From Hymenobacter sp. DG01 (lineage in GTDB: Bacteria > Bacteroidota > Bacteroidia > Cytophagales > Hymenobacteraceae): a stretch of DNA of 64,000 bases. Position numbers and translations under genes: made by a program. The notes under the pieces were generated by a model. The model saw only the letters and a list, made by a program, of their open reading frames with translations. It ran no database searches and was not told where the DNA came from. Positions 8,142 through 17,343 of the stretch are shown here, piece by piece (within the stretch, counting starts at the first letter, position 1; each line of letters begins with the position of its first letter). Where the stretch lies: NCBI RefSeq assembly GCF_006352025.1, contig NZ_CP040936.1:744001-808000 (forward strand). The letters run 5' to 3'.

Positions 8142-10604
8142 ATGAACACACTGCAACGCCTGGGCCTGGTTTCCACCCTAACGGCTTGTTCCCTATCTGC
8201 TTTGGCGCAACAAACAGCGTCTATCCGTGGCACCGTAACTACCTCCGACGGCAGTCCGGCCGAGGCCGTAACTATCGGCCTGAAGGGCCGGGGCCAGGGA
8301 GCCATTACCAACAACCAGGGGCAGTATGTGATTGAGCGGGTGCGCGATGGGCAGTACACGGTGGTGGTTACGGCGGTGGGCCTGAAGTCGGAGGAACGGA
8401 CGGTGACCGTAAGCGGCGGCCAAGGTGTAACTCTGGATTTTGCGTTAGCTGAAAATGCCGAGCAGCTCCGGGAGGTAGTCGTGAACGGAGCCCGCGTGAA
8501 CCGCTTCGCCCGCAAGCAGTCGGTTGACGTGAATAAGATGCCGCTCAACAACCTCGAAAACCCCCAGGTGTACGCCACCGTGGGCAAGGAGTTGCTGACC
8601 GAGCAGTTGGTATTCTCCGTAGATGATGCGACGCGCAATGCTCCGGGCCTGCAGAAAATGTGGGATGCCACCGGCCGCGGCGGCGACGGCGGCGCTTTCT
8701 ACGCCGCGCGGGGCTTCGTTACGCAAAGTCAGTTGCGCAACGGCGTGGCCGGCAACGTAACCGGCAACATCGACGCCGTGAACCTGGAGAAGCTGGAAGT
8801 CATCAAAGGTCCTTCGGCCACGCTGTTCGGCTCGGCTCTGACCTCATATGGCGGCTTGATCAACCGCGTCACGAAGAAACCGCTCGACACCTTTGGCGGC
8901 GAGGTAGGGGTAGCAGCCGGCTCCTATGGCTTTCACCGCGTGAGTGCCGACGTGAACCTGGTGGACCAGAACACGCCCGCCGACCAGCCCAAAGCGTTGG
9001 GCTTCCGCCTGAACACGGCCTACACTTACGAGGACAATTTCCAGAATAAGGGGTACACTGGCTTCAACAAGAACCTGGCCGTGGCTCCCAGCCTGCAGTG
9101 GCGCCCCTCGGACCGGCTGACAGTAAACCTGGACGCGGAAATCTACAAGGGCCGGGGCACGGGCAATCAGTTCATTTTCCTGTACTTCGCCCCGAATGTG
9201 CTGGGCTTTGACCGGGCCGACAAGTCGCCGTTTGATTACCGCCAGTCCTACCAGGGCCCGGGCCTGATTCAGGACTCGCGCAGCACCAACCTGTTCGGGC
9301 AGGTGCAGTACAAGATTTCGCCCGCCTTTACGGCCACCACCTACCTGACCAGCAGCAACAGCTACTCGAACGGCAACTCGGCGTATTTCTACCTGACGCC
9401 ATCAACTCCGGGTTTCCGCAGCCGCAACCCCGAGCTGCCGGCCGCCGATACCTACCTGGTGCGGGCCGACCAATCGACGGACAACAGCCAACGGCAGCTG
9501 TGGGAAGTGCAGCAGCTGTTTAACGGCGACTTCCAGGTAGGCAACATGCGCAACCGCGTGGTGCTCGGCCTCGATTTCCTGCGCATCAACTCAGATGTCA
9601 ACTTTGTGGGCGCCAACTTCGACACGGTGGCCCTGGCCTCGCCGCGCCCCATCCTGGACCGCTTCAACGGCACCAATATGAACGCCGTGTACGCTAGCGG
9701 CGGCGGTGGGCGCTACCTGATTACCACCAAATCGAATACCTACAGCGCCTTCGTATCGGACGTGCTGAACCTGACGGAGCAACTGAGCGTGCTGGCTGCC
9801 CTGCGCGTGGACCACGTCAGCAATACCGGTGGGCTGTTGTACACGCCCGTGGCGGCCTACAAGCAAACTACTTTTTCGCCGAAGTTCGGGCTGGTGTATC
9901 AGCCGGTGAAGGAACGGGTGAGCGTGTTTGCCAACTACCAGAACAGCTTCAACAACCTGGGCATCTACCTGGCCGCCGACGGCAGCCGTCCGCTGGCCCG
10001 GCCTGAGCGCGCCAACCAGTGGGAAGGTGGGGTGAAGCTGGACGCGGCCGGTGGCCGCCTCAGCGCTACGGTGAGCTACTACGACATCCGGGTGCAGGAC
10101 CGGCTGCGGCTGCTGGGCTACGCGCCCACCACGTTTGAGGCCATCAACGCCCAGGATGCTACCCAGCGTAGCAAAGGCGTGGAAGTCAATTTTACCGCCA
10201 ACCCGGTGCCCGGTCTGAACATGGTTGGGGGCTTCTCTTACAACGATTCGAAATTTGAGGACTCGCCCGAAGATGTGAACGGCCGCCGGCCCAACACCGC
10301 TTCCTCGCCCTACCTGGCTAACGCCTGGGTAAGCTACCGCCAACCCGAGGGCGCGCTGCGTGGCCTGGGCGCCGGCTTCGGCGGCAACTACGCCAGCGAA
10401 AACCGTGTGCAGAACTCATCCACCAACGTGTTTATCCTGCCCAGCTACACCGTGTTCAACGCCAGTGTTTTCTACGACCAGCCCAAATACCGCATTTCGG
10501 CTAAAGTAGATAACCTGACCGACCAGCAGTACTGGACCGGCTACACCACCATGAACCCGCAGAAACTGCGCAGTGTTATCGGCAGCGTGGCCTATAAGTT
10601 CTAA
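8142..10604 (+). CDS. TonB-dependent siderophore receptor
   Basis: 820 residues. The signal peptide ends at SALAQ (about residue 22), followed by a carboxypeptidase-regulatory-like beta-sandwich (IRGTVTTSDGSPAEAV to about residue 105) that is typical of Bacteroidota receptors. Next comes the plug domain, with LEVIKGPSATLFGSALTSYGGLINRVTKKP as the characteristic siderophore-receptor block, and then a 22-strand barrel ending in Phe as outer-membrane proteins do. The protein imports ferric chelates using TonB-ExbBD. It is followed after 17 bases by a PepSY membrane protein, forming a two-gene unit. Two TTTAGAA-type inverted repeats upstream suggest iron-controlled expression. The exact ligand cannot be read from the sequence. 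Confidence 0.9.
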   Translation: MNTLQRLGLVSTLTACSLSALAQQTASIRGTVTTSDGSPAEAVTIGLKGRGQGAITNNQGQYVIERVRDGQYTVVVTAVGLKSEERTVTVSGGQGVTLDFALAENAEQLREVVVNGARVNRFARKQSVDVNKMPLNNLENPQVYATVGKELLTEQLVFSVDDATRNAPGLQKMWDATGRGGDGGAFYAARGFVTQSQLRNGVAGNVTGNIDAVNLEKLEVIKGPSATLFGSALTSYGGLINRVTKKPLDTFGGEVGVAAGSYGFHRVSADVNLVDQNTPADQPKALGFRLNTAYTYEDNFQNKGYTGFNKNLAVAPSLQWRPSDRLTVNLDAEIYKGRGTGNQFIFLYFAPNVLGFDRADKSPFDYRQSYQGPGLIQDSRSTNLFGQVQYKISPAFTATTYLTSSNSYSNGNSAYFYLTPSTPGFRSRNPELPAADTYLVRADQSTDNSQRQLWEVQQLFNGDFQVGNMRNRVVLGLDFLRINSDVNFVGANFDTVALASPRPILDRFNGTNMNAVYASGGGGRYLITTKSNTYSAFVSDVLNLTEQLSVLAALRVDHVSNTGGLLYTPVAAYKQTTFSPKFGLVYQPVKERVSVFANYQNSFNNLGIYLAADGSRPLARPERANQWEGGVKLDAAGGRLSATVSYYDIRVQDRLRLLGYAPTTFEAINAQDATQRSKGVEVNFTANPVPGLNMVGGFSYNDSKFEDSPEDVNGRRPNTASSPYLANAWVSYRQPEGALRGLGAGFGGNYASENRVQNSSTNVFILPSYTVFNASVFYDQPKYRISAKVDNLTDQQYWTGYTTMNPQKLRSVIGSVAYKF

Positions 10605-10621
10605 CCTAACCCTTTGCGCTT

Positions 10622-11767
10622 ATGACGGCTAAGCAGCTCGTTGGCAAGCTACACCTCTGGCTCGGACTCGCGTCCGGGCTGGTTGTGTTTATTGTGAGCA
10701 TCACGGGGGCCATCTTCGTCTTCCAGGATGAAATCCGGGACCTGACGGAGCCCTGGCGTAAGGTGGAGGCCCGGGCCCAGGCGCCGGTGCTGCCCTCGCG
10801 CCTGCAGGCCGCTGCCCTGGCTGCCCACCCCGGTATAGACAGTAAGGATACCTGGGTTACCTACTTCGGGCCCGAGCGCTCCGCTACCGTGTTCTTCACC
10901 ACCAAGGCCGGGGCGCCCACGCAGGTGTACCTGAACCCCTACACGGCTGAGGTGCTGCACGAGCACGACCTGCGCACGCACTTCTTTGCCATCGTGCAGG
11001 AAATCCACATGACCCTGCTGCTGCCCGAGGCCATTGCCAAATGGGTAGTGGGCGGCGCCGTCATGATTTTCGTGGTGATGCTCCTTACCGGCCTTGTGCT
11101 GTGGTGGCCCAAGCGCAAGCAGGAGCGTAAGCAGCGCTTCACCATTAAGTGGGGCGCCCGGTGGCGGCGCGTGAACTATGATCTGCACAATGTGCTGGGC
11201 TTTTACGCCGCTAGCGTTGGACTGATACTGGCGCTTACGGGTCTGTTCATGATTTTTCCGGCGGTTCTAACGCCCATTGCCTACCTGGCCAACGGCGGTA
11301 AAACCTACCCCCAGGATCTGATAACGGCCAAGGTAGATACTCTGCAGCCCGTAGCCGCGGCCGTGCAGCCTGTGCGCGACGTCATTTATCAGACGGCCCG
11401 CCGCCGCTCGCCCCAGGCCGAAATGATTCTGATGGGCCCCACCGGCGCCGGCAAGGAACCCGCCTACTGCTGGACCTACCGCAAGGCCCTGCACTACTAC
11501 TACCGCGACGATTACGCCTTCCACCCGGTTTCGGGTCAGGAGCTGCAGGCCAGCCTGCACGACACGAAAAGCACTGGTACCAAGCTCACGGACATGAACT
11601 ACGACATCCACACCGGCCAGATTCTGGGTTTCGGCGGGAAGTTAGTGGCGTTTCTGGCCAGCCTGGTTTCGGCCAGCCTGCCCGTTACCGGCACCGTTAT
11701 CTGGTGGGGCCGGCGTAACAAGAAGAAAAAGCTCCGCCCTCAGAAGCTACAGGTGCAGGTTGCCTGA
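10622..11767 (+). CDS. PepSY-associated membrane protein (PiuB-like)
   Basis: 381 residues with four membrane helices: one near the N-terminus (LASGLVVFIVSITGAIFVF), one near 145-165 (MIFVVMLLTGLVLWWPKRKQ), one near 195-215 and one near the C-terminus (SLPVTGTVIWWGRR). The periplasmic part between helices 1 and 2 holds the PepSY fold. Conserved His residues at the membrane faces (KLHLWLGL, IHMTLLLPE, YDLHNVLGFY, DIHTGQ) fit the heme- or flavin-binding ferrisiderophore reductases of this family. It is the second gene of the receptor operon, so a role in reducing or releasing iron after import is the natural inference. A divergent copy lies at 13030..14430. Confidence 0.85.
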   Translation: MTAKQLVGKLHLWLGLASGLVVFIVSITGAIFVFQDEIRDLTEPWRKVEARAQAPVLPSRLQAAALAAHPGIDSKDTWVTYFGPERSATVFFTTKAGAPTQVYLNPYTAEVLHEHDLRTHFFAIVQEIHMTLLLPEAIAKWVVGGAVMIFVVMLLTGLVLWWPKRKQERKQRFTIKWGARWRRVNYDLHNVLGFYAASVGLILALTGLFMIFPAVLTPIAYLANGGKTYPQDLITAKVDTLQPVAAAVQPVRDVIYQTARRRSPQAEMILMGPTGAGKEPAYCWTYRKALHYYYRDDYAFHPVSGQELQASLHDTKSTGTKLTDMNYDIHTGQILGFGGKLVAFLASLVSASLPVTGTVIWWGRRNKKKKLRPQKLQVQVA

Positions 11768-11790
11768 GCAAGCAGGGGTAGGAAGTATTT

Positions 11791-11893
11791 GTAGCGCGAA
11801 AATCCGTTTCGCGACGAGCATAGCGAGTATCGGCAGTAGGAAACTACCATAAAGAACTCGCTATGCTCGTCGCGAAACGGATTTTCGCGCTAC
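11791..11893. repeat. Long-armed dispersed hairpin (38-bp arms)
   Basis: Arms 11791-11828 and 11856-11893 are perfect reverse complements over 38 bases. The 27-base loop contains a small GTAG-GAAA-CTAC hairpin. The element lies between convergent genes. Arm length, perfect pairing and the sequence GCGACGAGCATAGCGAG suggest a dispersed palindromic element rather than a simple terminator. Confidence 0.75.
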
Positions 11894-11913
11894 GGCCTTA
11901 GCCTACACCCAAC

Positions 11914-12942
11914 CTACTCCCTACCCATGCTTTGGGCCATCATGCTGGCCAGAATAATTTGCAGGGCGTGGTAGAGCATGAGGGGAAGCAGGATAAGGCC
12001 AGTGGCGGCGGTGGCCGGGAACAGCAGGCTGGCCATTACGCTGCCGTGCACCAAGGATTTCTTGGAGCCGCAGAACAGGGCCGTAATCCGGTCCTCGCGC
12101 GAGAAGCCCAGTACCCGGCTCAGGCCCCAAACCAGCCCGAAAATAGCCAAATATAGCCCCACCATGCCCAGGCCCAGCAGCACAATATCCCGGGCGGCAT
12201 AGCTGCTGAAAATACCTTCGGCAAACGACTCACAGAAGGCCGTGAAGACAATCAGCAGAATCACTACCTGGTCGGAGATGCGCAGGGCGCCTTTGTGCTG
12301 CTCGGCAAAGGCCCCGAAGCGGCGGTTGAGCAGCACGCCGGCTACCACCGGCAGAATTACCTGCCAGGTCAAACTCACGGCCAAGCCCCACAGGTGGCCC
12401 TCATCGGCGGAGGTGTGCAGGAACAGACTAGTCCAAAGCGGGGTCAGAAAGATGCCCAGCAGGCTGCTGATGCTGGCATTGAAGATGGCGGCCGGCAGGT
12501 TGCCCCGCGCGATGCTCACCATCACAACGGAGGTAGAAACCGTACTGGGCAGGGTGCACAGAAAGAAGATGCTCTGCCAAAGCTGCTCGCCTTTCAACCC
12601 TGCGAACAAGGGCCGCGCTACCAGGGCCAGTACTGGAAACGCTACGAACGTAATCAGCTGCACCACCACGTGTAGGCGCCAGTTGCGCAGGCCAGCCTTT
12701 AGCTTGTCGAGGCTCAGGCGCAGCCCGTAGAAGAAGAAGATAAGTGCCACTCCGGCCGTAGTAATCGCCTTCCACGGAATCGGGCTGGCTTTACTGCCTA
12801 CGTCCGGGATAAAGTAGGCCAGCACTACCGCCCCAATCAGCCCCAGCAGAAACCAATCGAGCAGACCCGCCCGCCGGAGCAGGGCCAGAAAACGATTTTC
12901 GGAAGGGTTAGAGGGCAGAAGGGGGGTAGGAGATGAAGCCAT
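11914..12942 (-). CDS. Bile acid:sodium symporter family protein (YfeH/SLC10A7-like)
   Basis: 342 residues from the ATG at 12942, with about nine to ten membrane helices. Blocks such as ITTAGVALIFFFYGLRLSLDKLKAGL, LPSTVSTSVVMVSIARGN and FCGSKKSLVHGSVMASLLF are those of the SBF-like family that includes E. coli YfeH and animal SLC10A7. A longer reading from 12993 is rejected because it would run through the terminator of the upstream PepSY gene. The family is thought to move organic anions with sodium; the substrate of the YfeH branch is not established. The gene sits between the two receptor/PepSY units and could move a siderophore precursor or an unrelated anion. That link is positional only. 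Confidence 0.85.
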   Translation of the reverse strand: MASSPTPLLPSNPSENRFLALLRRAGLLDWFLLGLIGAVVLAYFIPDVGSKASPIPWKAITTAGVALIFFFYGLRLSLDKLKAGLRNWRLHVVVQLITFVAFPVLALVARPLFAGLKGEQLWQSIFFLCTLPSTVSTSVVMVSIARGNLPAAIFNASISSLLGIFLTPLWTSLFLHTSADEGHLWGLAVSLTWQVILPVVAGVLLNRRFGAFAEQHKGALRISDQVVILLIVFTAFCESFAEGIFSSYAARDIVLLGLGMVGLYLAIFGLVWGLSRVLGFSREDRITALFCGSKKSLVHGSVMASLLFPATAATGLILLPLMLYHALQIILASMMAQSMGRE

Positions 12943-12956
12943 AGAAGCGCAAAATA

Positions 12957-12987
12957 AAAGCGTCAGGCTGAAGTAGCCTGACGCTTT
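12957..12987 (-). terminator. Intrinsic terminator of the second receptor/PepSY unit
   Basis: A 13-bp perfect stem (12957-12969 with 12975-12987) and 5-base loop, followed on the minus strand by a TTTTATTTT run. It lies between the PepSY stop and the ATG of the symporter, and helps decide the symporter start at 12942. Confidence 0.85.
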
Positions 12988-13029
12988 CTGCAAGTACGGA
13001 CGCGTAGCGTCCAGGTTCTAATACTAGCT

Positions 13030-14430
13030 CTATACAGCTGCCGCAGCCAGCTTGCGCTCCTTCTTCCAGGCTTTGCGCAGGCGGTTCAGCCACAGAATGG
13101 TGCCCGTAATTGGGAAGGTGAAGCCCAGCACGCACACCACGGCGCTGATAATCTTGGAAGGCCAACCCCAGATGGAGCCCGTGTGAACCGGCTTGAACAT
13201 GCCGCGCACGCGCTGGCCCAAGCTGCGCTGCTCGTAGGTCTGCTGGCTCAGGACCTGGCCCGAATACTGGTCGAGGTAGGTTTCGTCGGTGGCGTTTTCG
13301 TAGCTGGCATCGGGGCGCAGGGTCGCTACCCGTATGCTGCCGGTGGGGTCTTTAGGCAACTGCAGGGAGTAGTACACCGAAGCCGGGGCCAGGGCGCGGG
13401 CGCGGGCCAGGACCGCGTCGGGCGTGAGGCCGGGGGTAGGCGCCGCCGCCTCCGGAGTAGCGGCAGGTTCGAGAGCGTCGGTGGGGGTAGGGGCTGCGGT
13501 TACGGCCGCGGCACCTGGCACTACCGAAACCGGCGGCTCGGGGCGCTGCATGGGCGAGTTGGTAACGGCGTAGATGCCCTTGTTGAACCACTCAAACGAC
13601 CAGGCCAGGCCAGTAAAGGCAAACACAAACAGGAACAACGCCGAGTAGAAACCCAGCACGATGTGCAAATCGTGGTTGAGGCGCTTCCAGCCCCCACTCC
13701 ACTTCACCTGCAGGCGCTGCTTCACCGCCTTGCGGGTAGCAGGCCACCAGAGCACGATGCCGGTGATAATGATGAACAGGAACATAACGGTGCTCACGCC
13801 CACAATCAGCTTGCCGATGGGGCCACCCACCATGCCGCGGTGCAGGGCCATCATGGTGAAGAAGAAGGTTTCGCGGTAGTTCAGCTCGCCGGTTACGGCG
13901 GCCGTGTAGGGGTTCACGAATACCACCGGGCCGCGGCCGCCTTCGCCGCCACCTTTGCCGCCCTTGCCTTCTCCTTTTCCTTCTTTGCCGCCTCGCTCAC
14001 CCCGGCTTTCACCTCGTCCGCCTTCGGTCCGCCGCTCTTCTCCCTGCGGAGCTTTGCCGGCCTCCATACGGCCTTCGCCGCCACGTTGGCCGCCTTCACC
14101 CCGGTTCTTGCCTTCGCCTTTTTGCTCACCGCCGGGGCCACCGGGTGCGCCGGCCAGGTTGAACTCCACGGTGCGGGTAGGGTCGGCGTACACCTTCATG
14201 CCCGTGATTTTCGCGTCGGGCTTGTAGGCTTTCACAGCGGCCGTGAGGCGCTCCAGGGGCAGGGCGGGGGTAGCGGCGGCGGGTGCTGCCACAAAGTAGC
14301 GCTCCGGGTGCCAGGCCTGCTCCAGCTCCTTCTCGAAAACGAGTATGCCGCCCGTCAGGCAGACCACGGCAATAATCAGCCCCGAAACCAGGCTGAGGTA
14401 AAGGTGAATGTTGCGCAAAAAGATTTTCAT
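13030..14430 (-). CDS. PepSY-associated membrane protein with Gly/Lys/Glu-rich insertion
   Basis: 466 residues from ATG 14430 (MKIFLRNIHLYLSLVSG); a 61-residue upstream extension in the same frame has no family character. There are four membrane helices as in the protein at 10622, with the family blocks NIHLYLSLVSGL, ALHRGMVGG, LNHDLHIVLGFYSALF and TFPITGTILWLNRL. Two parts are unusual. Residues 94-168 (13927..14151) are almost only Gly, Glu, Lys and Arg and sit inside the periplasmic PepSY part. Residues about 303-338 are an Ala/Pro/Thr linker. These extend the protein by some 100 residues over its paralogue. It is the second gene after the receptor at 14570 and is probably involved in ferric-siderophore reduction. 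Confidence 0.85.
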   Translation of the reverse strand: MKIFLRNIHLYLSLVSGLIIAVVCLTGGILVFEKELEQAWHPERYFVAAPAAATPALPLERLTAAVKAYKPDAKITGMKVYADPTRTVEFNLAGAPGGPGGEQKGEGKNRGEGGQRGGEGRMEAGKAPQGEERRTEGGRGESRGERGGKEGKGEGKGGKGGGEGGRGPVVFVNPYTAAVTGELNYRETFFFTMMALHRGMVGGPIGKLIVGVSTVMFLFIIITGIVLWWPATRKAVKQRLQVKWSGGWKRLNHDLHIVLGFYSALFLFVFAFTGLAWSFEWFNKGIYAVTNSPMQRPEPPVSVVPGAAAVTAAPTPTDALEPAATPEAAAPTPGLTPDAVLARARALAPASVYYSLQLPKDPTGSIRVATLRPDASYENATDETYLDQYSGQVLSQQTYEQRSLGQRVRGMFKPVHTGSIWGWPSKIISAVVCVLGFTFPITGTILWLNRLRKAWKKERKLAAAAV

Positions 14431-14569
14431 GGGGCTAAAATACGAGGCGGAACGTCGGGCGAAAACCCGGAAGGTAGCCAGTTGCAGCCAGCACCTCCCG
14501 GGTTTTCTCTTCACTGACTTTTTCTTCGGCCGGCAAGGGCAGGTTTTCCAGCCCGCTGGTATGGGGCAC

Positions 14570-17140
14570 TTACAGGCGGTAGCCCAGGGTAGCCGCGAAG
14601 TTGCGCGGGGCAATGGGGTTCACGCTGTTGTCGTCGTGGAGGTTATAGCTCAGCTCATTCAGGATGTTGGCCACCTTCACGCGCACCGAGAACCGCTCGT
14701 AGTTGTAGCCCAGGGAGGCATCCAACTGCAGGTAGTTGGGCACGCTGATCAGCTTGAAGGGCTCCGGGGTTTTGTCGGTCCAGGGCAGGCCGGTAGCGGG
14801 GTTCAATTCCCGGTTGTTGCGGCCCGCGAGCCGGTCGCCGACGTAGTAAGTCGTAACGCCGGCGGTCAGCCCCCGCAGAAAACCCGTTTCGCCAAAGGCG
14901 CTGCTGAAGTTGTAGAATAAACTCAGGTTGGCCGTGTGGGCGGGGTTGTAGCGCAGACGACTCCCGTTTTTATAGATGTTGCTGTTGGTGTAGGCCGTGT
15001 TGTTGTAGCTGTAGCCGGCAATAAACGAGAGGCCATACACCGGGCGGCTCTGAATGTCCACCTCCACGCCTTTGCTGGTTACCTCGCCCGCTAGCTCCTG
15101 GGGGTTCACGCGGTTCACCGTGTTAGCGGTAATGCGTGGGTCGTTGGGCAGCACGCTCTGCACCTGGTTGCTGTTCACGATATGGTAGGCCGTTACGTTA
15201 GCCGACAGCGCCCCTTTGAACAGGTCGTTTTTGATACCTACTTCGTACTGATCAATGATAGAGGGCGGCAGCGGCTGGCCGTTCAGGTCGGTTACTGTGT
15301 TGCCCTGGGGGGTAAACGAGTTGGAGTAGGAGGCAAACACCGCCGTGGTTTTCATCGGCTGGTACACCACACCCAGGCGGGGGGAGAAGGCATCGTCGTA
15401 GCGGCGGTTATTCACCAGCTTGCCGGCCATGGGGGCCGTGCCCGTGGTGTTGGCTACCGTGTTGTAGTAGTACACGTCGGAGGGCGTTTCCTGGTAGCTC
15501 CAGCGTAGGCCCGCCAGCACCTTCACTTTTTCAGAAATGCTGAGCAGGTCCTGGGCATAGAAACCAGCGCGGCGGGTACCTGCCTGCGTATAGGTGTTGC
15601 GCACCAGGCTCTGGAAGCCAGCCACCCGCTCCTTGGGTTGGGCAATAGTCTTGCTCAGGTCCAGGATGTTGATAACATCGAACACCGCAACGGCTTTCGT
15701 TGGATCAGTGGCCGAAGCCGGGTTAGTGTAGGCGTACGATTTGGTTTGGTACTGGTCGGCGTCGGCTCCTACCAGCACGGTGTGCTCCAGGAAGCCGGTG
15801 CGGAACTTGCCCGTCAGGTCCAGTTGGGCCAGGAAATAGTTTTCGGCTGTTTCGCTGCGCTGCAGGCCGCGGTTCCAGTTGCCGTAGGTGGCGCCCGGTG
15901 TGGCCACAATATTGGTGGGGCGGGCGGCACTCTGCTGCTCGTTCTCGTAGCGCTGGAAACCCGCTACCCCCCTAATCTGCCAGGAATCGTTCAGGCGGCT
16001 GGTAAGGGTAGCCGTGGTGCTGGTTTGCTGGGTAGCGTTGTTGGCGCCCGCTACGTTGAGGAAACGGCTGCGCGAAGCGGGAATTTCGTAATTAATGGCC
16101 CCAATGCCGTAGTCAGGCGTGCGGTTGTCGCGCAGGTAGTCGCCCTCCAGAATCAGGGTTGTTTTGGGCGTGAGGTTGAACAGCAGGGAGGGGTTCACAT
16201 ACACCCGGTCCGATTTCACCTCGTCGCGGAAGCTGTTGCCCTGCTCATAGGTACCGTTCAGGCGGAAGGCCACGTTTTCGCTTTTGCCCACGGCCCCGTA
16301 CACGTCCACCATCGGCTTCCAGAACCCGAAGCTGCCTACGCGCAGCCCTACCGAGCCGCCGCGCTCAAACTGCGGCTTCTTGGTGACCAGGTTCAGCACC
16401 CCCCCGGCGGCCACGTTGCCGTACAGGATAGCCGCGCTGCCCTTCAGCACTTCCATGCGCTCCAGGGAGCTGGCCTCGGGCATTACGCCGTTGTTGAAGC
16501 GCACCCCGTTCTTGAAGGTGTTGTTGCTGCCGTAGGCAAAGCCCCGGCTGCCCAGCTCTTCCTGAGTGCCGCCGGTGGTGCTGGTCACGTACAGGCCGCT
16601 CACGTTCACAAGGGCGTCGGAGAGGCGCAGTACCTGCTGCTGCTCCAGCACCTGGCGCTCCACCGTCACGGCGCTCTGGGGCAGGTCCAGGGAGGCTACG
16701 GGTAGCTTGCTCACGCTGGTGGGGCGCTCGTTGAGGCTGCGATTGCCGGTTACGGTCACCTCATTGAGCTGCTGACTGCTCTGGGTCAGCCCGAAGGCGG
16801 GCAGAGTGGTGGTTTCGCCGGCCGTAATGGTTACGGTCAGCTCCTGGGAAGTATAGCCTAGGCTGCTCACGACCAGCTGGTAAGAGCCCGCCGGTGCCGA
16901 GAAGCGGAAAGTACCCTCAGCGTTGGTCATGGAGCCGAAGGAAGTGCCTTTCAGAGCCACCGTCACGCCTTCTACTGGCAGTCCTTTCTCATCTTTTACT
17001 ACTCCGGCCAAACGGCCCCGCTGGGCGGTTTCGTCGTCGGCGCGTTTGGTAGCTGCCGGGCCGTTGCCCTCGCTGAGCGGGGTAGCAATGCTGGTCAGAG
17101 GAAGGGAAAGAAGCAGTAGCAGGGGGAGAGGTCGGGCCAT
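14570..17140 (-). CDS. TonB-dependent siderophore receptor
   Basis: 856 residues. A hydrophobic signal peptide (residues 1-19) is followed by a carboxypeptidase-regulatory-like domain at about 42-125 (LAGVVKDEKGLPVEGVTVAL). The plug comes next, with LERMEVLKGSAAILYGNVAAGGVLNLVTKKP, and then the barrel, which ends in GYRL. This layout is that of ferrichrome/ferric-hydroxamate-type receptors (FhuA/FpvA-like) of the outer membrane. It starts the second, oppositely oriented iron unit, with the PepSY gene 139 bases downstream. Three copies of the TTTAGAA-N3-TTCTAAA motif, one close to consensus and two degenerate, lie immediately upstream, pointing to the same regulator as the receptor at 8142. 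The two receptors differ throughout, so they probably take different ligands. Confidence 0.9.
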   Translation of the reverse strand: MARPLPLLLLLSLPLTSIATPLSEGNGPAATKRADDETAQRGRLAGVVKDEKGLPVEGVTVALKGTSFGSMTNAEGTFRFSAPAGSYQLVVSSLGYTSQELTVTITAGETTTLPAFGLTQSSQQLNEVTVTGNRSLNERPTSVSKLPVASLDLPQSAVTVERQVLEQQQVLRLSDALVNVSGLYVTSTTGGTQEELGSRGFAYGSNNTFKNGVRFNNGVMPEASSLERMEVLKGSAAILYGNVAAGGVLNLVTKKPQFERGGSVGLRVGSFGFWKPMVDVYGAVGKSENVAFRLNGTYEQGNSFRDEVKSDRVYVNPSLLFNLTPKTTLILEGDYLRDNRTPDYGIGAINYEIPASRSRFLNVAGANNATQQTSTTATLTSRLNDSWQIRGVAGFQRYENEQQSAARPTNIVATPGATYGNWNRGLQRSETAENYFLAQLDLTGKFRTGFLEHTVLVGADADQYQTKSYAYTNPASATDPTKAVAVFDVINILDLSKTIAQPKERVAGFQSLVRNTYTQAGTRRAGFYAQDLLSISEKVKVLAGLRWSYQETPSDVYYYNTVANTTGTAPMAGKLVNNRRYDDAFSPRLGVVYQPMKTTAVFASYSNSFTPQGNTVTDLNGQPLPPSIIDQYEVGIKNDLFKGALSANVTAYHIVNSNQVQSVLPNDPRITANTVNRVNPQELAGEVTSKGVEVDIQSRPVYGLSFIAGYSYNNTAYTNSNIYKNGSRLRYNPAHTANLSLFYNFSSAFGETGFLRGLTAGVTTYYVGDRLAGRNNRELNPATGLPWTDKTPEPFKLISVPNYLQLDASLGYNYERFSVRVKVANILNELSYNLHDDNSVNPIAPRNFAATLGYRL

Positions 17141-17159
17141 TGGAGCTAGGGCGAGCTTG

Positions 17160-17236
17160 TTTAGAACGATTTAAAACAATGCAAAGCTCGGCTCTATTTA
17201 GATAGATTCAAAACAGTTCTTTAGAAAAGTTCTACA
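17160..17236 (-). promoter_or_regulatory. Three operator-like repeats before the second receptor
   Basis: Copies of TTTAGAA-N3-TTCTAAA lie at 17160-17176 (two mismatches), 17197-17213 (two mismatches) and 17220-17236 (one mismatch, inner 5-3-5 perfect). The motif matches the perfect copy at 8112-8128 before the first receptor. Confidence 0.55.
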
Positions 17237-17278
17237 CTAGGAAATAAGGCTCAAAAATACAGGTAAATAGATAGCGAG

Positions 17279-17312
17279 AAACCCAACGCAGGCCTGAGCT
17301 CACGTTGGGTTT
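17279..17312 (-). terminator. Hairpin downstream of the luciferase-like gene
   Basis: 10-bp perfect stem (17279-17288 with 17303-17312) with a 14-base loop, between the stop of the monooxygenase and the operator region of the receptor. Confidence 0.55.
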
Positions 17313-17343
17313 ACGGTATTTATTTAAGGAATAGACAGGCTTA

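Noticed and set aside
12943..12993. Start of the SBF-like symporter at 12993
   Set aside because: The extra 17 codons overlap the terminator of the upstream PepSY gene; the ATG at 12942 lies after it.
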